Assembly: GCA_006176705.1 (NCBI GenBank)
Contig: QRFJ01000499.1
Span: forward strand, 62,001-126,000
DNA length: 64,000 nucleotides
Reading direction: 5' to 3'
DNA from: Cocos nucifera
Taxonomy: Eukaryota; Streptophyta; Magnoliopsida; Arecales; Arecaceae
Part shown: positions 1-10,898 of the stretch, piece by piece
How positions within the stretch are numbered: the stretch's first letter is position 1
Layout: each line of letters opens with the position of its first letter
The notes under the pieces: model-generated
Seen by the model: the letters and a program-made list of their open reading frames with translations, nothing else
Databases searched by the model: none
What the model was told of the DNA's origin: nothing
Program-made: the position numbers and the translations under genes

Positions 1-1000
1 CCTCATCCTAACAAGGATAAATGTTAACCATGTTAGAAAGACGAGGAGGATCTCATGCTAACGTGGGTGAAGGCTTTCGATTATCTAAGATAGGAGGTGA
101 TGGGGAGAGGCTCTCTCAATGGCCAATTTATGCCCCAATGATCTTATTAGGAATAGGAGGAGGACCTCATTCTAACAAGGATAAATGCTAACTATGTTAT
201 GAACAGGAGGAGGATCTCATCCTAATGTGGGTGAAGGCCTTCGATTATCTAAGATAGGAGGTGATGGGGAGAGACCCTCTCAAAGGCTCATTTATGCCCA
301 AGTAACCTTATCAGGAATAGGAGAAGGACCTCATCCTAATAACGATAAATGCTAACCATATTAAAAATAAGAGGAGGACCTCGTTCTAACATGGGTGAAG
401 GCCTCCAATTATCTAAGATAGGAGGTGATGGGGAGAGGCCCTCTCAATGGCCTATTTGTATGCTAGTGCCCTTGTTAAGAACAGAAGAAGGACCTCTTCC
501 TAATTAGGGTAAATGCTAACCACATTAGGAATAGAAGAAGGACCTCATTCTAACATGGGTAAAGGCCTCTGGTTATCTAAGACAGGAGGTGATGGGAAGA
601 GGCCCTATCAACAGTCCATTTATACCCTAATGATCTTGTTAGGAACAGGAGGAGGACCTCGTCCTAAAAAGAAAAAATGCTAACCATGTTAGGAGAAGGA
701 GGAGGACCTCATCCTAACATGGGTGAAGGCCTTCAATTATCTAAGATAGGAGATAATGGGGAGAGACTCTCTCAATGGCCCATTTGTGCTCCAATGATCT
801 TGTTGGGAATAGGAGGATCTCGTCCTATCAAGGATAAATGCTAACTAGGAACAGATTAAAGACCTAATCCTAACATGTGTGAAGACCTTCGGTTATCTAA
901 GGTAGGAAGTTAACTTTGTCTTAAAGAGGGTCGAGAGCCTTGGTAACCTTGGGCAGGGGGCTAACTTCATCCGAACAAAGGTGGACTGGATGATTAGAAA
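1..1000 (+). repeat. Tandem array, about 164-bp unit, about six copies
   Basis: The landmark CTAAGATAGGAGGTGATGGG and its variants recur at about 83, 247, 411, 574, 739 and 894, giving steps of 164, 164, 163, 165 and about 155. Each unit also holds a block like GGAGGAGGACCTCATCCTAAC and one like GAGAGGCCCTCTCAATGGCC. The array is cut by the window start, so the copy number is a minimum. It occupies the spacer between pol and the antisense genes. Related units in inverted orientation occur in Gypsy-B at 14325-14660, which is the same position relative to that element. Confidence 0.9.
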
Positions 1001-1330
1001 TGATGGAAGGACCTCGTCCTAACATAGAATTGAAGATACCATGGAGAACATGAAGGCCCCTACTCTTTGAATGGGGGGAGTAAGTTCGTATACTAGACCC
1101 AGGAGCCCCCGACTGTAAGCAAGGGGGGCAGCCTACAAAATGACTGACCAAGATCATCATTCCAAGGAAACCCAAATGTCAGACAATGCAAGAAAAGGAG
1201 TATATCAACACTCAATCAAGACAACAATGAAGAGAGAACAAAAGGAACATTGCTTCATTAAGATGGAATTCATTACAAGTGGAGGTCCCACGGACCGATT
1301 ACAAAACAAAAAATGGAAATAGCCAAAGTA
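1001..1330. other. Spacer with no supported gene
   Basis: This joins the tandem array to the antisense coiled-coil frame. Short open frames on both strands show no family resemblance, and I see no repeat or RNA motif. Confidence 0.5.
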
Positions 1331-2172
1331 TTATTTAGTATCGGATTTTGGACTGCCAGCTCTAGCTAATATAAGATAGTGCTTTAGATTGGCGATCATT
1401 TCTTCATGCTCCTTCCTCACTTCCAAGCTTTCGTCAAGTAATTTTTGAGACCTTCAGAGATCTTCTTTAGTCTCTCTCAATCTTTTTCTCAGAATGGCTG
1501 ATTCAGCCTTGACGTCTTTTACGAGACCTACCTGCTATGCCATTTGAATTTTGAGCTCGTGAAGTTCCTTCTTGGTATTTTGAAAGGTTATAGTTAGATC
1601 CCTAAGGGTGTGCCTAAGAGAGAGAACTTCATCCTTATCTCTAGTTGAACTGGCCTGGGACCCATTGGTTATCTACTTCTGAAGCCGGATGACCTTGCTG
1701 TTGACAGCCCGAAGCCTCCATTCGAGCATGGTGATTTTTTCACTCCAATAGAACCTATAACTATCGTGTTGCTCTTCAGCCTCACGTAGCTGTCTCTAAA
1801 GGTCGAAGATTTTCTTCGACTAGTCCCAACCATATTGTTTGCGATCGGTAGACCAGGCCAAACTATCTTCTAGCAGCCAAATCTTAAACTTAGATGCTCT
1901 AAGCTCAACCTCGAGAGAGCTGATCTTAGCTATCAATGTCAAGGACTTCTCACTAGCATGCTTCTTTTTTTCTTCAAGTTCTTCCTTCATATGATTTTTC
2001 TTGGTGGTATAATCTTTGAAGAATTGCTTGGATGACTAGTGAAGGCGGTTGATTTCGACGGCAGCCTTAGCATAATTCATCTTGGAGTTTTTAAGTTCAT
2101 CCTCGGTCTTCTTCAATTTCTTCCTGACTTGGCAAACTTCTTTCCTTAAATCCTTAATTTGATCCTTCATGA
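1331..2172 (-). pseudogene. Second antisense frame: long coiled-coil protein, broken by stops
   Basis: Read on the minus strand from an ATG near 2172, one frame runs about 280 codons to TAA at 1331, interrupted only by a few TAG codons at what look like Gln or Trp positions. The product is rich in Lys, Glu and Leu with heptad-like spacing (segments such as KKLKKTEDELKNSK and ISSLEVELRASK), so an extended coiled coil is likely. It lies just downstream of the antisense Transposase_28-like gene on the same strand. It could be a last exon of that gene or a separate gene. I cannot assign a function. Confidence 0.6.
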
Positions 2173-2880
2173 GGATACCCTGAGGCAGAGGATTGGCTTC
2201 GACTGGGGGCTATGTTTGTATAAAATATGTGCATGTGTCACCACCAAGGTATGGTGAAAGAAATCCACTTTCATTAATCTAAATGTTTTCTAGGTAGATG
2301 AAGATAGAAGAAAAAAAATGTACAACTAAGGGAGGTCCCTAACCTCTGGGAGGGGAGCAGTAGATGAGGTGGATGTGGCCCCGATCGGGGGTAGTTCGTC
2401 AGTAGGCATCGCAGCAAGTTCGGAAGGGGGAAGTTTAGCACTGGTAGTTGGAGGTTCGGCTTCATTCTCAAAACCTTCAAACAAAATGTCGAGGTCCATT
2501 TTGAGGAATTTTTCCATAATCTTCTTCTGGCAAACCTTGAATCGCTTAAGGAAGGATTCCTAGGTGAAAGCAATTTTGATGTCTCGCATCTCCCTCGAAG
2601 AATTGAAGGATTCAACCGCCCATCCCTCTGCCAGGTTGACCTCCTCTTCCATCTTCCATTTGGCCTCCTCTGAAGCCAAGGTGGCTTTAAGCCCCAACAA
2701 TGCCTACTCCTACTAAAGTGCCCCATGGAGGCATTCGACTTCGGTAGAATGAGCCTCCAGGGCCTCCTTCAGACATTCGACCTCCGCCTGGGCTTCTATG
2801 CAAGCCTCATTGATGGCCTTGGAAATCTCAGCCTGACGATGGTTTGCCACCTCTGAGTGGGAGTACAAATAGTGCCCTAG

Positions 2881-2949
2881 CTATAAAAGACAACAAGTTA
2901 TGACTTTAAGATCTTTCGATAAATAATCTAATAGAAATAAGCCAATTAC
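2881..2949 (-). other. Intron 2 of the antisense gene, 69 nt, phase 0
   Basis: The minus strand reads CTAGAG|GTAATTGGC at the donor and TCTTTTATAG|CTAGGGCAC at the acceptor. Removal joins FAAFLE with LGHYLYSHSE. The homologous copy joins FVVFLK with LGHHLFTN across its intron at 20634-20706. Confidence 0.75.
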
Positions 2950-3383
2950 CTCTAGGAAGGCTGCGAAGGATTCTCTGAACCTTTCCTTCTCATCCTTGTG
3001 AACCATCCTCTCAATGATGTGGGGAAGGACACATCCTTCCATTAGGGGTTGGACGACCTCCTAATCGTCCAGGGAACCCCATTCCTATTTGGAGTCATGG
3101 CTGCCATTGTCACTGGTGCACCTCTTGACCTTCCTGATGGCAACCATTTTTCTCTTCTTTTTTGCTCTCTCTTGCTTGAGAGGTGCTTAGGTGTCAGCTT
3201 TGTTGGGCAGAGGCAGACATGGTGTGGGTGCAACAATTTCTAGGATGGGCATAGCTTGAGTTGGTGCGATCGAGCTTTGGCCTTCTACCCTGGCCCATTT
3301 CGATGATTCTCCAAAAGAGTTGCCCTTCCTTTTGAGGGTCTTCATCTTTTTTGACAGTTGATTCAACTCCTTCAAAGTCATCT

Positions 3384-3449
3384 CTACAATGATATAAGAA
3401 TCAATTAGAAGAAAGAGCGAATTTCAATTAATGAAATGCGGTAGTATAC
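3384..3449 (-). other. Intron 1 of the antisense gene, 66 nt, phase 1
   Basis: The minus strand reads ACAG|GTATACTACC at the donor and ATCATTGTAG|AGATGAC at the acceptor. Removal joins ...SPLNLT with EMTLKELNQ. The Gypsy-E copy has an intron at the same protein position and phase (20130-20193), which supports a real intron rather than an indel. Splicing is inferred. Confidence 0.75.
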
Positions 3450-4199
3450 CTGTGAGATTTAGAGGACTCAAATCGAGGTTGAATAGAGTTTGATCTTCAA
3501 ATAGATTAGATAAGAGAGGAGCTCAAAAATCACTCAACTTATTCTCCAAGTCGAGGTCATTCCTCTCTAGCCCAAGAGCTCGATGGATGGAGTCTCTTGG
3601 CTGCCCCCAAGGAGGAAGCCTAAATTCTATCGAACGATACGAGACAAAAAAGAATTTCTCCTTTCAGTTATGAATAGAAGAAGGGATGCCCTTAAGCAAC
3701 CCCTTCTTATAGAATTGGGGGATGCCTACCACCAACTTTTAAGAGTGGGGTGGCACTTGAAACTAAAATAGTTGCAGAATAATGAAATGGTTGGCTGGAC
3801 CTCGGCCATGATACATAGAGAGAGGAACCCTATAATGAACCTGAAGGAGTTCGGAACTATGGAGGCGAAGAAGATGTTCAAGAACCTAAAGAGCGCTACG
3901 ATGAAGGACGGAATCAAAAGTAGAAGTCTAGTACAAAGAGCTTCAATGTACAAGTAGAAGCGACCCAGAGGAGGAGAGAAAGCTTGATCACTCAGTCTGA
4001 GAAGCTCAAGTTCATACTCTGAAGGAACCCTATATTACATTCTAAGTATAGAAAGGTCTTCATGACATAACAAACAAGGGATTGTTCTGAGAATAAAGAC
4101 TGGGTGAGATACTTCTTTAGGTTCGGCAATTTCCCTAAGGTCAAAGTTTGGTAAGTTCGGACCGGCTGAAATCCTAGAATCGAAAGACCAAGACCCCAT

Positions 4200-4856
4200 G
4201 GAGGACATCAGATCAAGCTAAACTCAAAAAATCCCCAAAAAATTCAAAAGAAAAGGGCTATCGATGTTTTTTAAAAATTCAAGAAGGATGCCAAACTTTT
4301 CAGGGGAAATCAAACAGCTGCAAAGCAAAAGGAAAGCAAAGAAATAGGAAGGAGAGGTTAGGAAACTAACCTAGGTTGATCAAAGATCTTGGGGGAATGG
4401 CTAGAAGGGAGGAAGTCAGATGGGAGAGGTGTCGGTAGATGGAAAAATCATGATGGGAAGCAAATGGAAGGCTCAGAGGAGAGGAAGAGCAGAGGGAGAA
4501 GAAGGACCCAGACGAGAATAAGAAGTTGGGTGGAGAAGAAGTGTAAAAATATCAGAGGAGGTTATGATTATAGATCCCTTCTACCCCGTCCCTACTCACC
4601 ACATGTCCCACTCATCATGGCAATGCCTGACGAACTGACAAGGAGTTAATGGAGCCATACCTCGAGCTTTGCCCTTGGAGGAATTTCAAACTCCAATCTT
4701 TTCAAATCACTAGAAGTTCAGGAAACATCAACACCAATTGGGAAAAAGGCCAAAATCATTTCATCTCTTGGGAGCAGGAAGCCAGAAGGGACTTCGGCAA
4801 TCACAGGTTTTATACTCCCTTCATCCAAACTTTGGACATGGGAGTAGAGGGATAAG
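4200..4856 (+). other. Spacer upstream of the antisense gene, ending in the polypurine tract
   Basis: Open frames here (4389-4649, 4649-4855) have no family resemblance and look like chance. The last bases, about 4840-4856, are purine-rich (GGGAGTAGAGGGATAAG) and abut the LTR TG, as expected for the plus-strand priming tract of a + strand element. Any promoter for the antisense gene should lie here, but I cannot identify one. Confidence 0.6.
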
Positions 4857-5960
4857 TGTTGGGGGTAAAATAGCTCCCACCAAAGTCCTGCTCGATGTCC
4901 AACCTTGATGAGGTGTAGCTTGGAATCATGGTGATAGTTCTTAAACTCCAAGGCAGCTTTGTAATTGCAGACCAAGCCAAGGTTGGGTGATGAAGTTCGA
5001 CTGGATAAACATGAGCATATCACTCCAATTCAGTCACTGGATGACCTCGAAGGCAGTCAAATTCTTCTATTTCAACCTGTAGTTTAGATTAAATGATAGT
5101 CACCCTGAGCAGGTCTCCTGCACCACCTGACCTTAATAGTTTTCAAACTCCTATCGGACCAAATTCCTTCACTATAGATGGTAGATGCTATCGACTGCCT
5201 CTTATAGACTTCGACCAGATGGATTTGAATCAGCACAAGGATCTCAGCCAAATGCACTCGAGTTAATAAGAGAACTTTGCCACTGACGTAGGTCCAAATT
5301 CACCCGAATGAGGTGGCTGAACTTCTAAAAGCAGAAGTCAGGCCACATTCCTAATCAAAGATCCTATTGTTCCCTCACTTTTGGTCTAAATGTTTACATC
5401 TGCACTCGGCCAACCATGAAGGCAACCGAGCTTCTATGAGCTATCAAAGGCAGCCCCGAAAAAATTCAATCACGAGTCTATCACCAGCTATTTATGAAGC
5501 CAACCTTCAAGTTTGGCGAGTCTAATTTTGAGTTCACCATCCCCAACATGAATGACCTACTACCAAGCACAGAGCTCCAGCCTCTCATTCGAGCTCCATT
5601 AAATTAAATCCAACTACCTACAAGTCATGACAAATGATAGCCCAATTTTTGTAATAAACTTTGCGTGGTCCGAATGGGCTACTAACATTATGTTATAGCT
5701 CTCACTATCATTCTATTACGAGATTCACCTATAAAAAGGAACTCTCGAGATATGTTTTCATTTCAAAACACTAAGCTCTTTTTTCTACTCTAAATTCATG
5801 TGAACTCCATTCTTGTTAGCTAAAGAACTGACTTAACCATCGAAGGATCCTACCGGAGCCACCCATCTCTATTCTTGACTTCATCTTGCAGGTCCCAATA
5901 GCAGCCTTCTCTTCTAGCTCCAGTGAGCTCCGGAGTTAGTAGCCATTTTGTGTACTAACA
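4857..5960 (+). repeat. Gypsy-A 3' LTR (1104 bp)
   Basis: It begins TGTTGGGGGTAAAA directly after the purine tract and ends GTACTAACA. The first bases, the TATA region and the last 250 bp align by eye with the Gypsy-C 5' LTR (41634-42703). The middle (U3) differs: it lacks the roughly 28-bp minisatellite seen in Gypsy-B and Gypsy-C. The bases after the end belong to Copia-1. The matching target-site copy would be left of the window. Confidence 0.88.
5730..5738 (+). promoter_or_regulatory. TATA box of Gypsy-A LTR
   Basis: TATAAAAAG lies about 230 bp before the LTR end, at the same place as TATAAAAG in the Gypsy-C LTR and the minus-strand TATAAAAAG in Gypsy-B. Confidence 0.65.
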
Positions 5961-6006
5961 GGATTCTTTTTGTTCTCATCGAGCTCAATAGGATCACCAT
6001 TCTAAC

Positions 6007-7060
6007 CTAGAAACTAAAGTATCTATCCAACTGATGCAGTACTCTATCGAGTCTCTTTAAAGGTGCCTCTTTAATGGGCTTCGAGTTTGATCTAATCAAA
6101 TCCAATTCTATAGGTTTAATAGATTGTATCAGTTTTTTCCACCAATCGAACTTTCTCAAGTTCAACTTTATACGCATCAGTTCCTTCTCTGGAGAACTTC
6201 TTTTTCCAAAAGAATGCCCTACCACTGATGAACAACTTTTTTCTTCAACACTATAGAAGTAATAACCCCTTATTTTATTGGGGTACCCTATAAACATACA
6301 CTTATCAAACCGGGATCCAAGTTTATCTATAGGCAAATGTTTGACATAGACCTGACAATCCCAAGCCCGAAGGTGAGAGAGTCTAGGTTTGCATCCAATC
6401 CATATCCCACAAGAGTCTTTGCAATAGATTTACTCAAAATAATTTTCAAAGTAAAAACAAGCATTCTCAAGAACATATCCTAAAATGAAATAGGCAGACT
6501 AGTAAATCCCATCACGGATCGAACGATGTCTAACAAAGTTTAATTTGTCCATTTTTGAAACATCATTATGCTATGGTGTTCTAGGAGGAGTCCAATGTGA
6601 GAGAATCCCATTTTCTCCTAGATGTGTCAAAAAACATCCTAGATAAGTATTTGCTTCTTCGATCTGATCAAAAGTTCTAATACCTTTTTCAGTTTATTTT
6701 CTATTTCATTACAAAATAATTTGAACATTTCAAATGATTTAGACTAGATATATCCATACCTAGATAGGTCGTCTGCATAGTGTAATGAAATGTTGATATC
6801 ATTCTCCAGCACTTGAGTTCTTAGGTCCACATACATCATTAGGTGTGAGACCTAGAACTTCACTAGCTCTTTTAACTTTTTCAGTAAATGGTGACTTTGT
6901 TATCTTTTCAAGAAGACAAGATTCATCGGTTGACAATGACTCATAATCATTGATGTCGAGGTTTTTTTCTTAAGCTGACCCACTTATCTTATTCTTGTTA
7001 AAATGACTAAGCCAACAATGCCGAAGGTAGGCATCCGTGACATTATCTAACCTAGATGTT
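6007..7060 (-). pseudogene. pol: Copia-1 GAG_pre-integrase and integrase (pol fragment)
   Basis: Minus-strand fragments in order: the His-rich pre-integrase segment near 7040-6980 (SHFNKNKIS, like the intact LGHINKNRI of Copia-2), the start of the DDE core near 6850 with NDVCGP (first catalytic Asp kept), and a C-terminal open stretch 6336-6007 with KLGSRFDKCMFIGYP and GYYFY, typical of the end of copia integrases. The frame is broken several times between these. The element is cut at 5961, before RT. Confidence 0.78.
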
Positions 7061-7739
7061 TATAAGTTGTATACATTACACTAACGGTCTGTGATTAAAT
7101 GTATATGTCATTTTTTTATTATCCATGTATTATTGTAACATCATTTATAATGATATCACGATAATCTTCTTTTATTAATAAATGATGATCATCTTTGGCC
7201 AAAAGACCAATAGAGATTATATTTATTATAAATAATGCATAATAGTGACAATCACTCAAAATGATAATATTTGTATCAAAAATAAGATCGATAATTTCTA
7301 AAGCTAGAATTGGAGCAAGACTTTCATCCCCAACATCTAGGAATCTCTCACTATTTTCAGGCTTTCTACTTGTATTCCTTACAAAATTGCATAAGACTAC
7401 TGGTATCCAATACCTAGGTAGTGGAATTACAAACAGAAAAATTACAAGGTGTTATTATATAACATCCTTGATGAGCAACTCTTTGCTTCTTTCTCTTGTT
7501 TAGCCTATCGAGGTCAAGGAAAGCAAGATATTCATGATAATACTTCTTCCTCTGATCTTGCTTCTAATAGTAGAAGCACTCTACATGATTTGGGTTAACC
7601 TTGGATATTTTGGTTTCACTAGACTTAGAAGTCCTAGCACTAACTACTTTGTGCTGCTGAACCAAATTCAATTTCAGATATTGATTATCAAAATTGAGTC
7701 CCATAAGTACATCACTATTTGATAGTGATCAAAGTAATT
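7061..7739 (-). pseudogene. gag: Copia-1 gag C-terminal end and protease remnant
   Basis: On the minus strand a segment near 7540-7500 (EYLAFLAS) matches the post-zinc-knuckle part of Copia-2 gag. It is followed near 7420-7390 by VLDTSS, a decayed aspartic protease motif (usual DTGS). Copia-2 has about 750 bp of gag between leader and zinc knuckle. Here the leader joins almost directly to the gag end, so most of gag has been lost. Confidence 0.65.
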
Positions 7740-9775
7740 AGGGTTTAGCTTTAATCTAAAGAAAAGAGAACAATAGTATATGAATTATTTCAAGCCTAGC
7801 AACTTGGACTTTAGTCTAAAGGTTCTCTCACTATTTTGTTCAAATTGGTAGTCTCTACCTCCAATTTGGAAAATTACTTTAATTTTCTAGTAGGTACTAG
7901 AATCCACATAGACTACACACAAGCCCGACTTTGGCTGATCAATCCATGTACATTTATGGGTAGGTTCTATTATCAATTATTCTCTAAATAACTTTTAGTG
8001 ATTTAATTTTACCCCAGAAATCTAATCAGTAGGCTTTGGCCTCCACTAAAAGGATTTGGTTAGGTCCAACTATTAATATGACCATATTTGGTGCATCTAA
8101 CCAATAAATGATTAAGTCCAACTTTGGTTGGTCAACCTAACTACCATTAGAGAGAGACTTCGAAGTCATCATATGATGAATGATAATTTCAATATCTCGA
8201 TGAACACCAGGCATAAAGTGCCTCCAATGTATACCTAGACTATTGGACCTATTACCAAACACCATAATGGGAAGCTATGACTCGGTTATCACCATAACTT
8301 TATCATTTTAAGGACCTCATAAGTTTAGAGAATTTAAAATTATTAGTGATTTAAGGATAGAGAAGACATAGACCAAATTGCTCCCATTGACTTCTCAAGT
8401 CATTGATGAGGATTAGAATCAATTTTGATTCATGGGCACCTAGATCAGTCTCAGTAAATAAAATCAGTCTCACTAATTTTCTATGTGACATGGGTTAGCA
8501 CGAATCAAGGAGCAAACTAATCAAAAGCTAATTAACCATATTGGCTAGGTAAGTGAGATCGATGGGAGGGTCTACCAAGGCCTGCCTTAGAGAGTATAAA
8601 AAATGGTCAGGTAAGCAGGCTGGCAATTAAAGACCACTTGTCTGGAAATACTAGACTTATCTTAGACATCAATTAGCTTATCAATTTTGATCTGATCTAC
8701 TTAAAGACTCGGACTCGATCAGTGAGCCACGATCAGATCCATTTGTTAGATGTATGGACTATGATCAACTACAACAATTGAATGGATCTACAGAGAAAAA
8801 ATGACCTAATCCTAATTAACTATTAATTAAGTTTGATCAATTTTTTAACTTAGGCCATATTTAATCTAACCCTAGGTCTAACCCAATTAATGACCTAATC
8901 AAAGCTAATCCATTATCCTTTAACCTATGTTTTATGAAATTGACTTACGATCTTCAAATTACAAACCAAGATCCTAAACAATCACTTAATTCTCAATTAA
9001 GTTTAAGACTGATGGGTTGGGGTTCGAAACCTCAGAACTAATTTCTAATTTAATCAATTGAAATATTTTTAAAGTGTAAACAATTTATATTGAATCACAT
9101 TCAATTCATGATTTTAGATCTGATTTATTTTAGTATTTAGTTTATATTCTAGGATTTTGAATTTAGGATTTTGTACAAAGTATGTTTATAATTTAAATTC
9201 CATAAAGCATATATATCATACATATACATTCTAGATTCAAAAATCAAAATTACATATCGAGCATATATAATATGAGGATGTAAATCTAAACATGAAACAC
9301 ATCATATGGATCTTATCTAAATGATCAAAATCAAATCATAAATTAATTAATAATAGATTTAAAATCTAAAAATAAATCATCAATCATTTTAGATCTTGTC
9401 AAATTTATTTATGATTTAGGAAGCACATACTAGGATAACCTCTCGATTGTAAAGGATAAAACTTACAGCAGGACAAATTTATAATTAGTTTGTGAGATCC
9501 TAAAATTATTTAGATCTTATCGAAATAATATAAAATAGATCCAACATCTATTTATTTTAGATTTATAATTAGAAAAATGAATCATACATTATTTTAGATC
9601 TTATCTAACTTAATCATGATTTAGATTTAAATATTAGCAAATACTATGACAACCTTTTCATTGTAAGGGATAAATCTTACAATAGGATAACCTTATGATC
9701 AGTATGTGTGATCTTTAAGAATTATGTTCAGATTTATTTTAATACAAATATGATCATGTCATAAAATAATCTAGA
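7740..9775 (-). other. Copia-1 untranslated leader with two stem-loop motifs
   Basis: AT-rich, stop-filled DNA between primer site and gag, about 2 kb. It resembles the Copia-2 leader (24996-26898) along its length, for example ACCAACCAAAGTTGG on the minus strand near 8110-8140. Two copies of a structured motif lie next to the primer site, at about 9423-9502 and 9637-9716. Each has a GTAAG...CTTAC-type inner hairpin and near-complementary outer arms (minus strand CACAAACT with AGTATGTG; CACATAC with GTATTTG). Confidence 0.65.
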
Positions 9776-9787
9776 GCTCTGATACCA
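9776..9787 (-). promoter_or_regulatory. Primer binding site of Copia-1
   Basis: The minus strand reads TGGTATCAGAGC, complementary to the 3' end of initiator tRNA-Met, one base from the LTR end (9789). Confidence 0.9.
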
Positions 9788-9788
9788 C

Positions 9789-10898
9789 TGTTGGAAAGTC
9801 ACGCAGGATTTCATGCATAACTTTCAAAACTTTTTCGAAACTAGATGCAGTGGAACACATAGATTAAACTATTTAATCTATTTATGCATATGATCTAATC
9901 ACTAAATACTACATCCTGGATCTATGACATATCAAGTTGCATGAATAAATATAAAAAGTAAATCATGTTAGTATTGATCGCATCAATACCCAGTATCTCG
10001 AACACTTCTAGAAACCAAAGATCTCATCTAGGTCAGATAAGAGATTAGATCTCATACCTTTGCATGGGTCAAGAATGTCATTATTGATTAAATATCATTG
10101 TCCTTATTGCTTAGAGCCACACAGTATGTTTGGCCTCTATAGGTTGTCCACACGAGATCGCTGTACAGATTGGAGGATCGTCGAATGAAGATCTACTTGA
10201 AGTGCTAGCTTCTCACGGATCCCTTCTAATGGTCGATCTAAAAAATTATCTTCAATTCCCTGGGATCACCAAAGAGATAAAGATTAGGAGGAGGATAAAG
10301 GAAGAAATCCAACTTTTAAATCTTCCAAAATGAAGAAAAGAAAAGCCTAAAGAAAATCTTTAAAACAAGATCCATCTTCTCTTTTAGGACATCAACCATT
10401 GATGTCCTAAATTGATCTTCATGCCTGGGCAAAAGGAGACCTTCTCCTCTAGAATTTTTCATGCCCTAAGTATCACTCTCTTTAGTTTTTCACATAAAAA
10501 AATCCCTCAAATTTGGAGAAGAAAAAGTTCTCAAAGAAATCCTATGAGATGACTATCTTCTCTTCTCTTTCTTCTCATCAGGACATGATCATATTATGTC
10601 CAAAAGAAACCTCAATGCCCTAACTATTGGAGCGCCCATCCACCCATGCCCTCTCTCCCTCTCTCTCTCTCAATTTTGTAATGAAAATCAAAGGGATCTC
10701 ATGCCAACAAACATTTAAATAGGAGGCACCATCTTTAGTTAAAAAGACTAGGTCAAAACCTAGTCATAATAGGAATCAAAGAAGGAGTTTATGGAGCATC
10801 CAACTATTGGACACCCCCTAAAAAAATGGTGTGGAGAAATAACATTCTATTAAAATATTTCCTGTGGAATACCATTTCTTTCTCATAACCAAAGATAC
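9789..10898 (-). repeat. Copia-1 5' LTR, primer-side part
   Basis: The plus strand begins TGTTGGAAAGTC next to the primer site and runs to the Gypsy-B insertion, where GATAC (10894-10898) forms the left target-site copy. A CT microsatellite lies near 10650-10672. The LTR resumes after 17699, for a joined length of about 2.87 kb. Confidence 0.85.

Larger units (their letters stand above)
2326..4199 (-). pseudogene. Antisense accessory gene (Transposase_28-like N-terminus plus coiled coil), two introns
   Basis: Minus-strand gene opposite to the element's own genes. From a possible ATG at 4199 the frame gives an N-terminal domain resembling the plant 'putative gypsy type transposon' family (Pfam Transposase_28): a segment like IPSFIVALFRFLNIFF near 3900, AEVQPTISLF near 3780, and IPSSIHN followed by KEKFFFV near 3650. 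A frameshift lies near 3726. Exon 2 (3383-2950) is basic and ends in a block with GCVLPHIIERMV. Exon 3 from 2880 is coiled coil with an acidic, Pro/Ser-rich tail ending at 2326. Introns are 3449-3384 and 2949-2881. It matches the copy at 19463-20974 throughout. Function unknown. Confidence 0.75.
1..5960 (+). mobile_element. Gypsy-A: 3' part of a Tat-type Ty3/gypsy retrotransposon
   Basis: In order the sequence holds a tandem array, two genes read on the opposite strand, a purine-rich tract and a 3' LTR. Gag and pol lie left of the window. The LTR shares both ends and the downstream promoter block with Gypsy-C, whose pol is Tat-type, and Tat elements commonly carry an antisense accessory gene between pol and the 3' LTR. 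The element ends inside the integrase region of Copia-1, so it inserted into that older copia. The lineage is inferred from these parallels because no Gypsy-A pol is visible. Confidence 0.8.

Noticed and set aside
921..1322. Short open frames on both strands
   Set aside because: No resemblance to any family and no conserved counterpart in the other gypsy copies.
4389..4855. Plus-strand open frames as a host gene
   Set aside because: Low-complexity Arg/Gly/Lys-rich and short, lying in the spacer before a 3' LTR; no recognisable domain.
7261..7722. Plus-strand frames of 80 and 62 codons
   Set aside because: They are opposite-strand shadows of the Copia-1 gag/protease remnant.
10640..10680. 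CT microsatellite as a regulatory element
   Set aside because: Short and imperfect, inside an LTR; nothing supports a function.
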